Assembly (NCBI RefSeq): GCF_015477775.1
Contig: NZ_JADLQO010000002.1
Location: 558,001 to 622,000 of the forward strand
Origin: Nocardia abscessus
GTDB lineage: Bacteria; Actinomycetota; Actinomycetes; Mycobacteriales; Mycobacteriaceae
Direction of reading: 5' to 3'
DNA: 64,000 bases
The position numbers and the translations under genes are program-made. Below the pieces are notes generated by a model that had not been told where the DNA came from, searched no databases, and worked only from the letters and a program-made list of their open reading frames with translations. Below, piece after piece: positions 44,783 through 56,860 of the stretch. How positions within the stretch are numbered: the first letter of the stretch is position 1; every line of letters begins with the position of its first letter.

Positions 44783-45514
44783 ATGCACGCACCCACCGTC
44801 GGTTTCATCTACCCCGATCACGCGGCGGAGGACGACTACCCGCTCGCGGCGGCGACGCTCGGCGCGCACCTTCCGGTGGCCCACATCTACGGCACCGATC
44901 TGCACGCCGTCCCCGAACTGCTCGAGCTGGGCAGTCCGGCGAAATTGCGCCTCGGCGCTTCGCTGCTGGCCCGGCACCGCCCCGACGCGATCGTCTGGGC
45001 TTGCACCTCCGGCAGTTTCGTCTACGGACCCGCGGGCGCCCGCGAGCAGGTGCGAGCGCTGTCCGAGGTCGCCGGTGTGCCCGCGACCAGCACCAGCATC
45101 GCGTTCGCCGATGCCGTGCACGCGCTGGGGCTGCGCACCGTCGCCGTCGCCGCGAGCTATCCCGACGAGGTCGCGCGACTGTTCGTGGACTTCCTGGCCG
45201 ACGCGGACATCGAGGTCGTCTCCATGTCCAGCGCGGGCATCGATACCGCCGCGGAGGTCGGCACCCTCACCGCGAGCCAGGTGCTGCGGCTGGCCGCGGA
45301 CAACGACCACCCCGGCGCGCAGGCGCTGCTCATCCCCGACACCGCGATGCACACCCTGGCGGTGCTGCCGGAGCTGGAAGCTACGCTGGGCAAACCGGTG
45401 CTGACGGCCAATCAGGTGACGATCTGGGCAGGCTTGCGGCTGGCCGGCGCCGAGCCGGTCGTACCCGGGCTCGGCACCTTGTTCGCGGAAAGGCAGACCG
45501 ATGTCCGTCGTTGA
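44783..45514 (+). CDS. maleate isomerase / Asp-Glu racemase-superfamily paralogue, second Cys replaced
   Basis: The ATG at 44783 gives 243 residues. The first catalytic loop is intact (VWACTSGSFVYG, Cys74), but the second reads LLIPDTAMHTL: aligned with VSCTNLPTYD of the neighbour, the Cys becomes Asp186. The rest of the fold (TVGFIYPDHAAEDDY, TVAVAASYPDEVARLFVDFLADADIEVV, GKPVLTANQVTIWAGLRLAG) is conserved, so it is not a decayed copy. One-Cys members of the superfamily (arylmalonate decarboxylase) catalyse decarboxylation, though there the other Cys is the one kept. It may form a hetero-oligomer with its neighbour. It overlaps the GntR gene by 14 bases. Confidence 0.88.
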   Translation: MHAPTVGFIYPDHAAEDDYPLAAATLGAHLPVAHIYGTDLHAVPELLELGSPAKLRLGASLLARHRPDAIVWACTSGSFVYGPAGAREQVRALSEVAGVPATSTSIAFADAVHALGLRTVAVAASYPDEVARLFVDFLADADIEVVSMSSAGIDTAAEVGTLTASQVLRLAADNDHPGAQALLIPDTAMHTLAVLPELEATLGKPVLTANQVTIWAGLRLAGAEPVVPGLGTLFAERQTDVRR

Positions 45515-46166
45515 TTTCGAGCCGGTGAACCGGCAGTCGACCGCGGAGATGATCGCCGATCGACTCCGCGAAGCGATCATGCGCGGCAGTCTGGCGCCTG
45601 GGTCCCAGCTGGGCGAAGCCGACCTCGCCGCGCGGTTCGCGGTCTCGCGCGGGCCCGTACGCGAGGCGATGCAGCGCTTGGTGTCCGAAGGCTTGCTGCA
45701 CAGCATCCGGCACCGCGGCATCTTCGTCATCGAACTGAGCCTCGACGACGTCGTCGACATCTACCGGGCGAGGACGGCGCTGGAGGGCGGCGCGCTGGAG
45801 CTGATCCTGGACGGTCGCCGCCCGATCGCCTACGAGGCGCTCGGGCCCAGCGTCGAGGAGATGGTCGCCTGCGCCGCACGCGGTGACGCGGTGGGTGTCT
45901 CGGACGCCGACCAAGCCTTCCACGAGGCGCTGGTGGAGAGCTCGGCCAGCCCGCGCCTGGTCCGCGCGGCACGCACCCTGCTGATCGAGACGCGGATGTG
46001 CCTCGGCGCCTTGCAGACCACCTACCCGGACCTGCGGGAGCAGGCCGACGAACACGTCGACCTGCGCGAAGCGATCGCCACCGCCGAGCCCGCGCGCGCC
46101 CGCGCCCTGCTCGTCGAGCACATGGACGACGCCGTGGAACGACTCCGCCGCCAACTCGGCTCCTGA
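45501..46166 (+). CDS. GntR-family regulator, FCD subfamily
   Basis: The ATG at 45501 gives 221 residues. The winged helix: TAEMIADRLREAIMRGSLAPGSQLGEADLAARFAVSRGPVREAMQRLVSEGLLHSIRHRGIFVIELS. The helical FCD ligand domain follows, with the metal-ligand pattern D-x3-H (DQAFHEAL), H-x-D (EHVDLREAI) and a late His (EHMDDAVERL). FCD regulators usually sense a small carboxylate. It is the last gene of the racemase operon. The two ATTGTC-R-ACAAT palindromes are its probable targets and would place all nine genes of the island under its control. Confidence 0.94.
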   Translation: MSVVDFEPVNRQSTAEMIADRLREAIMRGSLAPGSQLGEADLAARFAVSRGPVREAMQRLVSEGLLHSIRHRGIFVIELSLDDVVDIYRARTALEGGALELILDGRRPIAYEALGPSVEEMVACAARGDAVGVSDADQAFHEALVESSASPRLVRAARTLLIETRMCLGALQTTYPDLREQADEHVDLREAIATAEPARARALLVEHMDDAVERLRRQLGS

Positions 46167-46182
46167 ACGCGCGGCCGCGGCG

Positions 46183-46605
46183 CTACCGGGAGAGGAACTC
46201 CAGCAGCGCGCGGAATTCCGGCAGCGAGAGATAGCCGTCGCCGTCACGGTCGGCGGCGGCCAGCAAGGCGTCGGCCGGTTCGTCGATCCGGCCCGCGCCG
46301 CAGTGCCGGATGAGCGATTCGAGTTCCTCGACCGAGATGCGGCCGTCGCCGTTGACGTCGAAGACCTTGAACGCGGCGTCGGCGTCGGTCACCTCGATGC
46401 GTCCGCCCACCAGCGCCGCGTCGAATTCGGCGCGGGAGACCAGGAAGTCGCCGTTGGTGTCGGCGGCCGCGACGAGCCGTTCCACCGCCGCGTCGTCGAC
46501 CTCCAGACCGAGCGCCCGGATGCCCGCCGTGATGTCCTCCACCGAAACGAGCCCGTCGCCGTCGCGGTCCCACAGTCCGAACGTGTCCACCGGTCCATCA
46601 CTCAT
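46183..46605 (-). CDS. calmodulin-like EF-hand calcium-binding protein
   Basis: The start is ATG 46605; 140 residues. Four canonical 12-residue EF-hand loops: D13-x-D15-G-D17-G-L-V-S21..D24, D49-x-N51-G-D53-F..E60, D83-x-N85-G-D87-G..E94 and D119-x-D121-G-D123-G..E130. Only loop 1 has Asp rather than Glu at position 12. There is no signal peptide, so it is cytosolic, like calerythrin and the calcium sensors of Streptomyces. It may buffer calcium or transduce a signal. Convergent with the GntR gene. Confidence 0.93.
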   Translation of the reverse strand: MSDGPVDTFGLWDRDGDGLVSVEDITAGIRALGLEVDDAAVERLVAAADTNGDFLVSRAEFDAALVGGRIEVTDADAAFKVFDVNGDGRISVEELESLIRHCGAGRIDEPADALLAAADRDGDGYLSLPEFRALLEFLSR

Positions 46606-46780
46606 GCCCGCTACCTTCGCCGCCACTATCGACCACGGCCGCCGGCGAACCGCGCAGGCGACCACTCCACACTGTACGGATTCCGTTGGGGGCGTGAGAT
46701 GCTCAGGCCGCGCACCGGGACCACTCAGTGCAGCGCACAGCAACAGCCGCTCGGAGGCGCCGCGACAGTCGCGAGCCGCG

Positions 46781-47114
46781 CACTTCGACTACTTCGAGGC
46801 CAACGCCAACAGCGTGCTCGCGGCCAACAGCGTGCTGGCCGCCGACCCCACGATCCAGGAGATCATCGCGGGCCGAGCTCGGCGAATTGCGTGAGCGCGC
46901 GCTCGACGCGCTGAAGCTGGAGGGGCGGCTTCGCGCGACGGTCTCGGCGATCCTGATGAGCTGGCTGGCCTTCGTCCGGGTGCTCACCGTCGACTGGCTG
47001 GAGCACGACACGCTGACCCGGGCACAGATGCGCGAGACTCCGCTCGGAGCTCTGCTCGGAGCCGTGCGGCCGGTCATCGACATCGATGACGTGAGCCGAG
47101 CGCCGAATCGGTGA
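46781..47114 (+). pseudogene. TetR-family regulator remnant, N-terminus lost and frameshifted
   Basis: One frame reads HFDYFEANANSVLAANSVLAADPTIQEIIA from 46781. The next frame continues from about 46872 as RAELGELRERALDALKLEG...ATVSAILMSWLAFVRVLTVDWLEHD...LGALLGAVRP. Together these look like the C-terminal ligand domain of a TetR-type regulator. No helix-turn-helix is found upstream, so the 5' part has been deleted, and a frameshift near 46870 breaks the rest. Family assignment by general resemblance only. Confidence 0.55.
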
Positions 47115-47135
47115 CGCCGACGACCGAAAGCCCCC

Positions 47136-48035
47136 CTACAGATTCGCCGGACGCACGACCATCACCGATGCCGCTCGCTTTCCGCTTTCCCGCAGCAGCG
47201 CGATCGCACGGCCCTCCGGATCGATGGCGGCGTAGACGTCCGGTATCCCGACCGGGTCGAGCCAGCGTCCGTTGCGCAGATCATCGGCCTGCTCGGCGTC
47301 GATGTCGCGGTGCGGGAAGGCGGTGCGCACAGCCTGGTCCATGTCGAGGCTCAGGGGTGGCGCGCCCGATTCCGCGGCGGCGGCCAGCTCGTCCAGGGTG
47401 CGCGCGTGCTCGAGGGTGAAGGGACCGACCCTGGTGCGACGCAAGGCGGTCAGGTGGCCGCCGACGCCGAGCGCGGCGCCCAGGTCTCGGGCCAGCGCCC
47501 GCACGTAGGTGCCCGAGGAGCACTCGACCACCACGTCCAAGTCGACGAAATCGCCGTTGTCGCGGCGGGCGAGCACGTCGAAGCGCGACACCGTGACCGG
47601 GCGGGCGGCCAACTGCACTTCTTCGCCCGCGCGGTGACGGGCATAGGCGCGCTCGCCGTTCACCTTGATCGCGCTCACGGTGGCGGGCACCTGGTCGATG
47701 TCGCCGGTCAGTTCGGCTGTGCGCGTGGCGATGTCGGCGTCGTCGAGGTGACCGGCCGGGGTCGTGACCAGTACCTCGCCCTCGGCGTCGTCGGTGCTGG
47801 TGGCCTGCCCGAGCCGGATGGTCGCGGTGTACGCCTTGGTCGTCAGGGTGAGCAGGCCGAGCAGTTTGGTCGCGCGTTCCACGCCCAGCACCAGCACACC
47901 GGTCGCCATCGGGTCCAGGGTGCCCGCGTGACCGACCTTCTTGGTGCGCAGCAGCTTCCGGCATCTCGCGACGACGTCGTGGCTGGTCCAGCCACCGTCC
48001 TTGTCGACGACGAGCAGCCCGCCGAGTGCGTCCAT
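47136..48035 (-). CDS. truB: tRNA pseudouridine(55) synthase
   Basis: TruB forms pseudouridine-55 in the T-loop of tRNAs. The ATG at 48035 gives 299 residues: GLLVVDKDGGWTSHDVV, the catalytic motif VGHAGTLDPMATGVLVLG with Asp41, LTTKAYTATIRLGQATSTDDAEGEV, SGTYVRALARDLGAALG and LRRTRVGPF. The C-terminal PUA-like part is present. Its start overlaps the pptT stop by one base (TGATG), so the two are translationally coupled, as in M. tuberculosis Rv2793c-Rv2794c. Confidence 0.97.
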   Translation of the reverse strand: MDALGGLLVVDKDGGWTSHDVVARCRKLLRTKKVGHAGTLDPMATGVLVLGVERATKLLGLLTLTTKAYTATIRLGQATSTDDAEGEVLVTTPAGHLDDADIATRTAELTGDIDQVPATVSAIKVNGERAYARHRAGEEVQLAARPVTVSRFDVLARRDNGDFVDLDVVVECSSGTYVRALARDLGAALGVGGHLTALRRTRVGPFTLEHARTLDELAAAAESGAPPLSLDMDQAVRTAFPHRDIDAEQADDLRNGRWLDPVGIPDVYAAIDPEGRAIALLRESGKRAASVMVVRPANL

Positions 48036-48703
48036 CAGACGTGCGCGATCGCGGTCAGGATGTACCCGTCGGTGATCAGCCAACGTCCGTCGAACGAATG
48101 CAACGGCGGCCCGCCGTCGGTGGTCTGCCCCGGCACCAGCAATTCGGTGTGGAAGCTGCCGCGCCCGGAATCGGCGGAGCTGTCCTCGATCTCGAACGTG
48201 ATGTGCGCCTCCTCGAAGCCCAGCCAGCGCACGGTCAGCGGAAACCACGCTTTGTAGGTGCTCTCCTTGGCGCAGAACAGCAACCGGTCCAGGTGCAGCT
48301 CGGAGTCGGCGGTCTTCAGCCATGCCCGCTCCTCGGGCAGGCTGACCGAATCCAGGACGCCGTCCGGCAGGGTGGCGTGCGGCTCGGCGTCGATGCCGAT
48401 GGAGCGGAAGCGCAGCTTGTGGCCGAGCGCGGCGGCGCGATATCCATCGCAGTGGGTCATGCTGCCGACGATCCCGCGCGGCCACACCGGAGCGCCGCGC
48501 TCCCCCTTGCCGATCGCGACCGGCTGCTCGCCGAGTTGCGTGAGCGCCAACCGGGCACAGTGCCGCGCGCCGATGAAGTCACGACGCCGCTTCTCCACCG
48601 ACTTGGCGATGAGATGCTCCTCCGCCGGATGCGGTCGCAGGTCCTCCGGGTATGCCAGCAACTCGGCCGAGGCCACACCCGCGGGCAGAATGTTCTCGAT
48701 CAT
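48035..48703 (-). CDS. pptT: 4'-phosphopantetheinyl transferase (PptT/Npt)
   Basis: PptT attaches phosphopantetheine to carrier proteins of polyketide synthases, NRPSs and carboxylic acid reductase. The ATG at 48703 gives 222 residues. Sfp-type motifs: RRRDFIGARHCARLAL, GSMTHCDGYRAAAL, IGIDAEPH (Asp105, Glu107, metal-binding) and LLFCAKESTYKAWFPLT (Lys146, Glu147). The sequence follows Npt of Nocardia iowensis closely from memory, one of the reasons for placing this genome in Nocardia. It likely activates the ACP of the polyketide synthase at 7.5 kb. Confidence 0.97.
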   Translation of the reverse strand: MIENILPAGVASAELLAYPEDLRPHPAEEHLIAKSVEKRRRDFIGARHCARLALTQLGEQPVAIGKGERGAPVWPRGIVGSMTHCDGYRAAALGHKLRFRSIGIDAEPHATLPDGVLDSVSLPEERAWLKTADSELHLDRLLFCAKESTYKAWFPLTVRWLGFEEAHITFEIEDSSADSGRGSFHTELLVPGQTTDGGPPLHSFDGRWLITDGYILTAIAHV

Positions 48704-48852
48704 CACCGAAGAGCGTAGTCGAGCCTCAACGCGCGGACTCGCAGCGCCGAGCCCAGCCAAGTCGCCGAGGCCGGGCGGACCCGGCGCATCGGACGGCATG
48801 GGCCGAGCCATCGAGGGCGCAGTTGCTTCGCGACCACGCGAAGAGCCGAGGC

Positions 48853-49812
48853 CTAGGCCAGCCCGCGCCGCTGTTGCGCCTTGCTTCGCATCTCGGCCGC
48901 GGCGGCTTCCATCTCCGGGGTCACCTGGAAGTGGCCGCCCCACTTGTTCAACGTGCCCGGCGGGTACTCCGGGGTCGGCAGGATCTGGCGCAACAGTCGC
49001 TCGGGGAGGCCGCGGCGCTGCCATTCGCGCGGATAGCCGAGCGAAACCTCCTCGAACCGGACGCCGTCGTAGTGCGACGTGCGTGGGATGTGCAAGTGCC
49101 CGTAGACCGAGCAGACCACGTTGTAGCGGGTGTGCCAGTCCGCGGTCAGCTCGGTGCCGCACCACAGCGCGAACTCCGGGTAGAACAGCACGTCGGTCGG
49201 CTGCCGGACCAGCGGGAAGTGATTGATCAGGACGACCGGGGTGCCGGGGGCGAGCGCGTCGAGCTTGCGCTTGGTCACCTGCACCCGGGCATGGCACCAG
49301 GCGTCCCTGGTCAGGTACGGCTCCGGTGAGAGCAGGAACTCGTCGGTCGCCACCACATTGCGCTCCCGGGCGATCGCGAGTCCCTCGGCCTTGGTGGTCG
49401 CGCCTTCCGGCAGGAACGAGTAGTCGTACAGCAGGAACATCGGCGCCAGCGTGACCGATCCGCCGTACTCCTCGGCGCCCGCGCCCTGCCAGACCGGGAA
49501 GGGGTCTTCCGGCGTGAGCACGCCCAGGTCACGGCACATCGACACCAAGTAGTCGTAGCGCGCCACCCCCGCCATCTGCACCGGATCCTTCGCCGTGGTC
49601 CACAGCTCGTGGTTGCCCGGCACCCAGATCACCGTGGCGAACCGGCTGCGCAGCAGCTCCAGCGCCCACCGGATGTCCTCGGTCTTCTCCCCCACGTCGC
49701 CGGCCACGATGAGCCAGTCCTCCGGCGAGTCCGCCCGGATCTGCTCGACGACCGGCCGATTCCCCTGGTGCCCGACGTGAATGTCGCTCACCGCCATCAA
49801 CTTGGGTATCAC
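48853..49812 (-). CDS. calcineurin-like metallophosphoesterase (Rv2795c-like)
   Basis: This 319-residue protein starts at one of two adjacent GTG codons (49812 chosen, eight bases after AAGG). The dinuclear metal motifs are VSDIHVGHQGN, IVAGDVGEKTEDI, VPGNHELW, INHFPL and YGHLHIPR, a full metallophosphoesterase set. There is no signal peptide. It lies upstream of pptT-truB in the same direction, as in mycobacteria. The physiological phosphoester is unknown. Confidence 0.93.
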   Translation of the reverse strand: MIPKLMAVSDIHVGHQGNRPVVEQIRADSPEDWLIVAGDVGEKTEDIRWALELLRSRFATVIWVPGNHELWTTAKDPVQMAGVARYDYLVSMCRDLGVLTPEDPFPVWQGAGAEEYGGSVTLAPMFLLYDYSFLPEGATTKAEGLAIARERNVVATDEFLLSPEPYLTRDAWCHARVQVTKRKLDALAPGTPVVLINHFPLVRQPTDVLFYPEFALWCGTELTADWHTRYNVVCSVYGHLHIPRTSHYDGVRFEEVSLGYPREWQRRGLPERLLRQILPTPEYPPGTLNKWGGHFQVTPEMEAAAAEMRSKAQQRRGLA

Positions 49813-49870
49813 CACACCTACCTTGGCACATCCGTTCGGATTCGCACGCACCGGCCGAGCCGGGTGTCGG

Positions 49871-51262
49871 TCACCTCGGCATTTCGGCGCCGACCTGGGC
49901 CCACCGTCCCGACAGCGCCCGCCACGCGACCGCGAGCAGCCGCAACATCATGAACGCGGCGAGGCCGGACCAGATTCCGGCGACGCCCCAGTCGAAGGCC
50001 AGCGACAACCAGATGGCGGGCAGGAAGCCGAGCAACGCCGCGCCGAGGGTGGTGGTGCGCAGATAAGCCGCGTCGCCCGCGCCGAGCAGAACGCCGTCGA
50101 GGGCGAAGACGATGCCCGCCACCGGGATGAGCGCCACGAAGAACCACCACACCACGTGGGTGCGCTCGAGCACCGCCGGGTCGTCGGTGAACAGCGCCGG
50201 AATCGCCATCGCGCCGGCCGCGAAGCAGGCGGCGAGGCCGAGACTGAAGATCTCCGACCAGCGGGTCACCCGCCGCGCGATCCCGCGGGCGCCGGCGGCG
50301 TCACCCGCGCCCAGAGCGGAGCCGGTGAGGGTCTGCGCGGCGATGGCCAGTGCGTCCAGGGCCAGCGCCAGGAAGTTCCACAGTTGCAGCACCAGCTGGT
50401 GAGCCGCCACGGACGCGGCGCCGAAACGCGCGGCGACCGCCGCCGCCGAGACGAAGCAGGCCTGGAAGGCGAAGCTGCGGGCGATGAGGTCGCGCCCGAG
50501 CACGAGCTGGGCCCGCATGACCGGCCACCGCGCGGCGAGCGGAACCCGTTCGCGGACCAGCGCGTTCAGGAACAGGATCGCGGTGACGACCTGACCCACG
50601 ACGTTCGCCACGGCAGAGCCGGTCAGGCCCAGCTGCGGCGCACCGAGCAGTCCGTGCACCAGTACCGGGCACAGGACACCGGAGACCCCCAGCCCGGCAA
50701 CCACGTAGACCAGCGGCCTGCGTGTCTCCTGCACGCCGCGCATCCAGCCGTTGCCCGCCATGGAGATCAGGATCAGCGGCACGCCGAACAGCGCGATCCG
50801 CACCCAGTCCAGGGCTTCCTCCGCGATGTCGCCGCCGCCCGCGATGGCGTCGGTCACCGGCACCGCGCAGGCCTGGACCAGCATCAGGATCGCGGTGCCG
50901 ACGGCGAGCGCGAGCCAGGTGGCCTGCACGCCTTCTGCGACGGCTCCCCGATGGTCGCCCGCGCCGTGGCGACGCGCGGAGCGTGCGGTGGTGCCATAGG
51001 ACAGAAAGGTCAGCTGCGAACTGGTCTGCGCCAGGATCAATCCGCCGACGGCGAGACCTGCCAGCGCGAGCGCGCCCAGCCTGCCGACCACGGCGAGGTC
51101 GAACAGCAGGTAGATCGGCTCGGCGACCAGCACGCCGAGGGTGGGCAACGCGAGCCCGAGGATGCGCATCGGCCCGGCCGCGGCGGCGCGCCCCGGCTCC
51201 GGCCCCTCCGCGCGCAGGACCGGGTCACCGATTTCCGCGCCACTGGAACTTTGCGCGTTCAC
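49871..51262 (-). CDS. dinF: MATE-family efflux transporter DinF
   Basis: The GTG at 51262 is five bases from GGAGG and gives 463 residues; a GTG two codons earlier would overlap that site. Twelve hydrophobic segments in two halves show MATE features: LALPTLGVLVAEPIYLLFDLAVVGRLG, then the second-half repeat RSFAFQACFVSAAAVAARFGAASVAAHQLVLQLWNFLALALDALAIAAQTLTG. It exports drugs or metabolites using Na+ or H+. The gene order dinF-nrnA-rbfA matches M. tuberculosis Rv2836c-Rv2838c. Confidence 0.95.
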   Translation of the reverse strand: MNAQSSSGAEIGDPVLRAEGPEPGRAAAAGPMRILGLALPTLGVLVAEPIYLLFDLAVVGRLGALALAGLAVGGLILAQTSSQLTFLSYGTTARSARRHGAGDHRGAVAEGVQATWLALAVGTAILMLVQACAVPVTDAIAGGGDIAEEALDWVRIALFGVPLILISMAGNGWMRGVQETRRPLVYVVAGLGVSGVLCPVLVHGLLGAPQLGLTGSAVANVVGQVVTAILFLNALVRERVPLAARWPVMRAQLVLGRDLIARSFAFQACFVSAAAVAARFGAASVAAHQLVLQLWNFLALALDALAIAAQTLTGSALGAGDAAGARGIARRVTRWSEIFSLGLAACFAAGAMAIPALFTDDPAVLERTHVVWWFFVALIPVAGIVFALDGVLLGAGDAAYLRTTTLGAALLGFLPAIWLSLAFDWGVAGIWSGLAAFMMLRLLAVAWRALSGRWAQVGAEMPR

Positions 51263-51349
51263 GCACACCTCCCCAGCACGTCCACCTCCGGAGCCGCCAG
51301 TGCTTTTCGTCGGAGCCGACTCGGAATCCGCTGATACCGAAGAGCACGG

Positions 51350-52354
<1,005 letters not shown>

Positions 52355-52364
52355 CTACCGCATG

Positions 52365-52808
52365 TCACTCGTCGGCGTCGCGTTCGGCCTTGTAGGGGTC
52401 GGCTTCGCCCGCGTGCCTGGCCGTCGCGGCTGCCTTGGCGACCTCGTCGTCCGCGGCCCGCGCCCTGGCCAGCAGTTCCTCCATCTGCCGGGCCGCGTCG
52501 GGCACCCTGTCCAGCACGAATGCCAGCGTCGGGGTGAACTTCACCCCGGTTCCCGCGCCCACCTTGGAGCGCAGCACACCCTTGGCCTTCTCCAGACCGG
52601 CCGCCGCGCCTTCGTAATCCGGTTCGGCGTCGAGGGTTTCGCCCATCACGGTGTAGTACACCGTCGCCTCCCGGAGATCGCCGGTGACCTTGGCGTCGGT
52701 GACGGTCACGAAACGCAGCCGCGGATCCTTCACCTCGTATTCGATCGCGGTCGCGACGATCGAGGAAATCCGCTTGGCGAGTCGGCGTGCCCTGGCTTGG
52801 TCCACCAT
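52365..52808 (-). CDS. rbfA: ribosome-binding factor A
   Basis: RbfA helps late 30S maturation and cold adaptation. The 147-residue product begins at GTG or ATG 52808 ([56 protein letters not shown]). It has the single KH-type domain with [31 protein letters not shown], and an Ala/Asp-rich C-terminal tail found in actinobacteria. Located between nrnA and the DUF503 gene in the nusA-infB cluster. Confidence 0.96.
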   Translation of the reverse strand: MVDQARARRLAKRISSIVATAIEYEVKDPRLRFVTVTDAKVTGDLREATVYYTVMGETLDAEPDYEGAAAGLEKAKGVLRSKVGAGTGVKFTPTLAFVLDRVPDAARQMEELLARARAADDEVAKAAATARHAGEADPYKAERDADE

Positions 52809-52907
52809 GGCCGTTTCCTCCTCACTACTAACTCTGTCGATGGCGGGCGGAGCGTGGGCCGGTGTGGCTCATCTGAGCTCCGTCCTCCGCGCCGTCGCTG
52901 GGCCGCG

Positions 52908-53198
52908 TCAGTCTTCGGGGCCGAAGACTCGGCGGCGCACCGCCAGCAACTGTAACTCCGGACGGGCCGCGACGTGCCGTTCACAGCGGTCCAGCACCTC
53001 GGTCAGGTGATCCATTCCCGCGCTGACCATGGCCACGCCCAGGAGCGAGCGACGGTATAGATCGTGTTCCCCACCTTCGGCCGCACTCACACCGAATCGC
53101 TGCAATTCGGCCAGAATCGGCCGGATCACCGAGCGCTTCTGTTTCAGCGAGTGCACGTCGCCGAGCAGCAGGTCGAACTCCAGTGCACCCAGGTACAC
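52908..53198 (-). CDS. DUF503 (YlxP-like) protein
   Basis: The GTG at 53198 after GGAGGG gives 96 residues: MYLGALEFDLLLGDVHSLKQKRSVIRPILAELQRFGVSAAEGGEHDLYRRSLLGVAMVSAGMDHLTEVLDRCERHVAA. This is the ferredoxin-like YlxP family that always lies in nusA-infB-rbfA operons and has been linked to ribosome assembly. The H-S-L-K-x-K-R motif is intact. Confidence 0.92.
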   Translation of the reverse strand: MYLGALEFDLLLGDVHSLKQKRSVIRPILAELQRFGVSAAEGGEHDLYRRSLLGVAMVSAGMDHLTEVLDRCERHVAARPELQLLAVRRRVFGPED

Positions 53199-53270
53199 AC
53201 ACCCTCCAGTGTCGGGACGACCGGCCGGACGCCGCGCACTTCGCGCGGCGTCCGGGTTTGTCTCGGTCGG

Positions 53271-56297
<3,027 letters not shown>

Positions 56298-56405
56298 TGC
56301 TCTCCTCACTGAGAGGTCGAGCAGCCCCACCGTTCTGGCGACGGCGGCCCGCACGACCTCGGGTTATCTCCGATGGACGTTCATCGTTGGTACTTCACGG
56401 TGTGC

Positions 56406-56738
56406 TCATGAGTGCTCGTGCCTGTTCTCGAGGTAATGCTCCAGGGCTGAGATATCCAGATGTCCGGACACTCGTAGTGCTCTGCCGATCGCTCGGCGCC
56501 GTTCCGCCGCGCGCAGACAAGCCGAAAGGGGGTGCATCCAGGCACCCCGTCCAGGAAGTCTGCGCCGCGGATCGGGAACGATCTCGAGAACGTGGGAGCC
56601 GTCTCCGGTCTCACGATCCCGAGCCACGATCCGCAACAGATCGACGGCCAGTACTCGCTTCCGGCACCCGATGCACGTCCGTACCGGAGCTGCTCGGCGC
56701 TGGGGCGCCGGGGGCTGCTCGGTGGTGCGGTCGGGCAT
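56406..56738 (-). CDS. YlxR (DUF448) RNA-binding protein
   Basis: The ATG at 56738 gives 110 residues (MPDRTTEQPPAPQRR); an open frame continues upstream without start codon or ribosome site. The family signature is APVRTCIGCRKRVLAVDLLRIVAR followed by LPGRGAWMHPLSACLRAAERRRAIGRALRV, with a C-I-G-C pair. YlxR proteins bind RNA and RNase P RNA or act in expression control. The position between nusA and infB is universal in this operon. Confidence 0.93.
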   Translation of the reverse strand: MPDRTTEQPPAPQRRAAPVRTCIGCRKRVLAVDLLRIVARDRETGDGSHVLEIVPDPRRRLPGRGAWMHPLSACLRAAERRRAIGRALRVSGHLDISALEHYLENRHEHS

Positions 56739-56860
56739 TGGAACCGAAGGCTCGGACTGAACCTTGGACCACTCTACCGCTGCCGCACTCGGAACGCCGA
56801 ACCCCTCCCCCGCGGAAGTTACGAACATGTCATCCCGAGCACTCCGCGGGCGGGCTCCGG

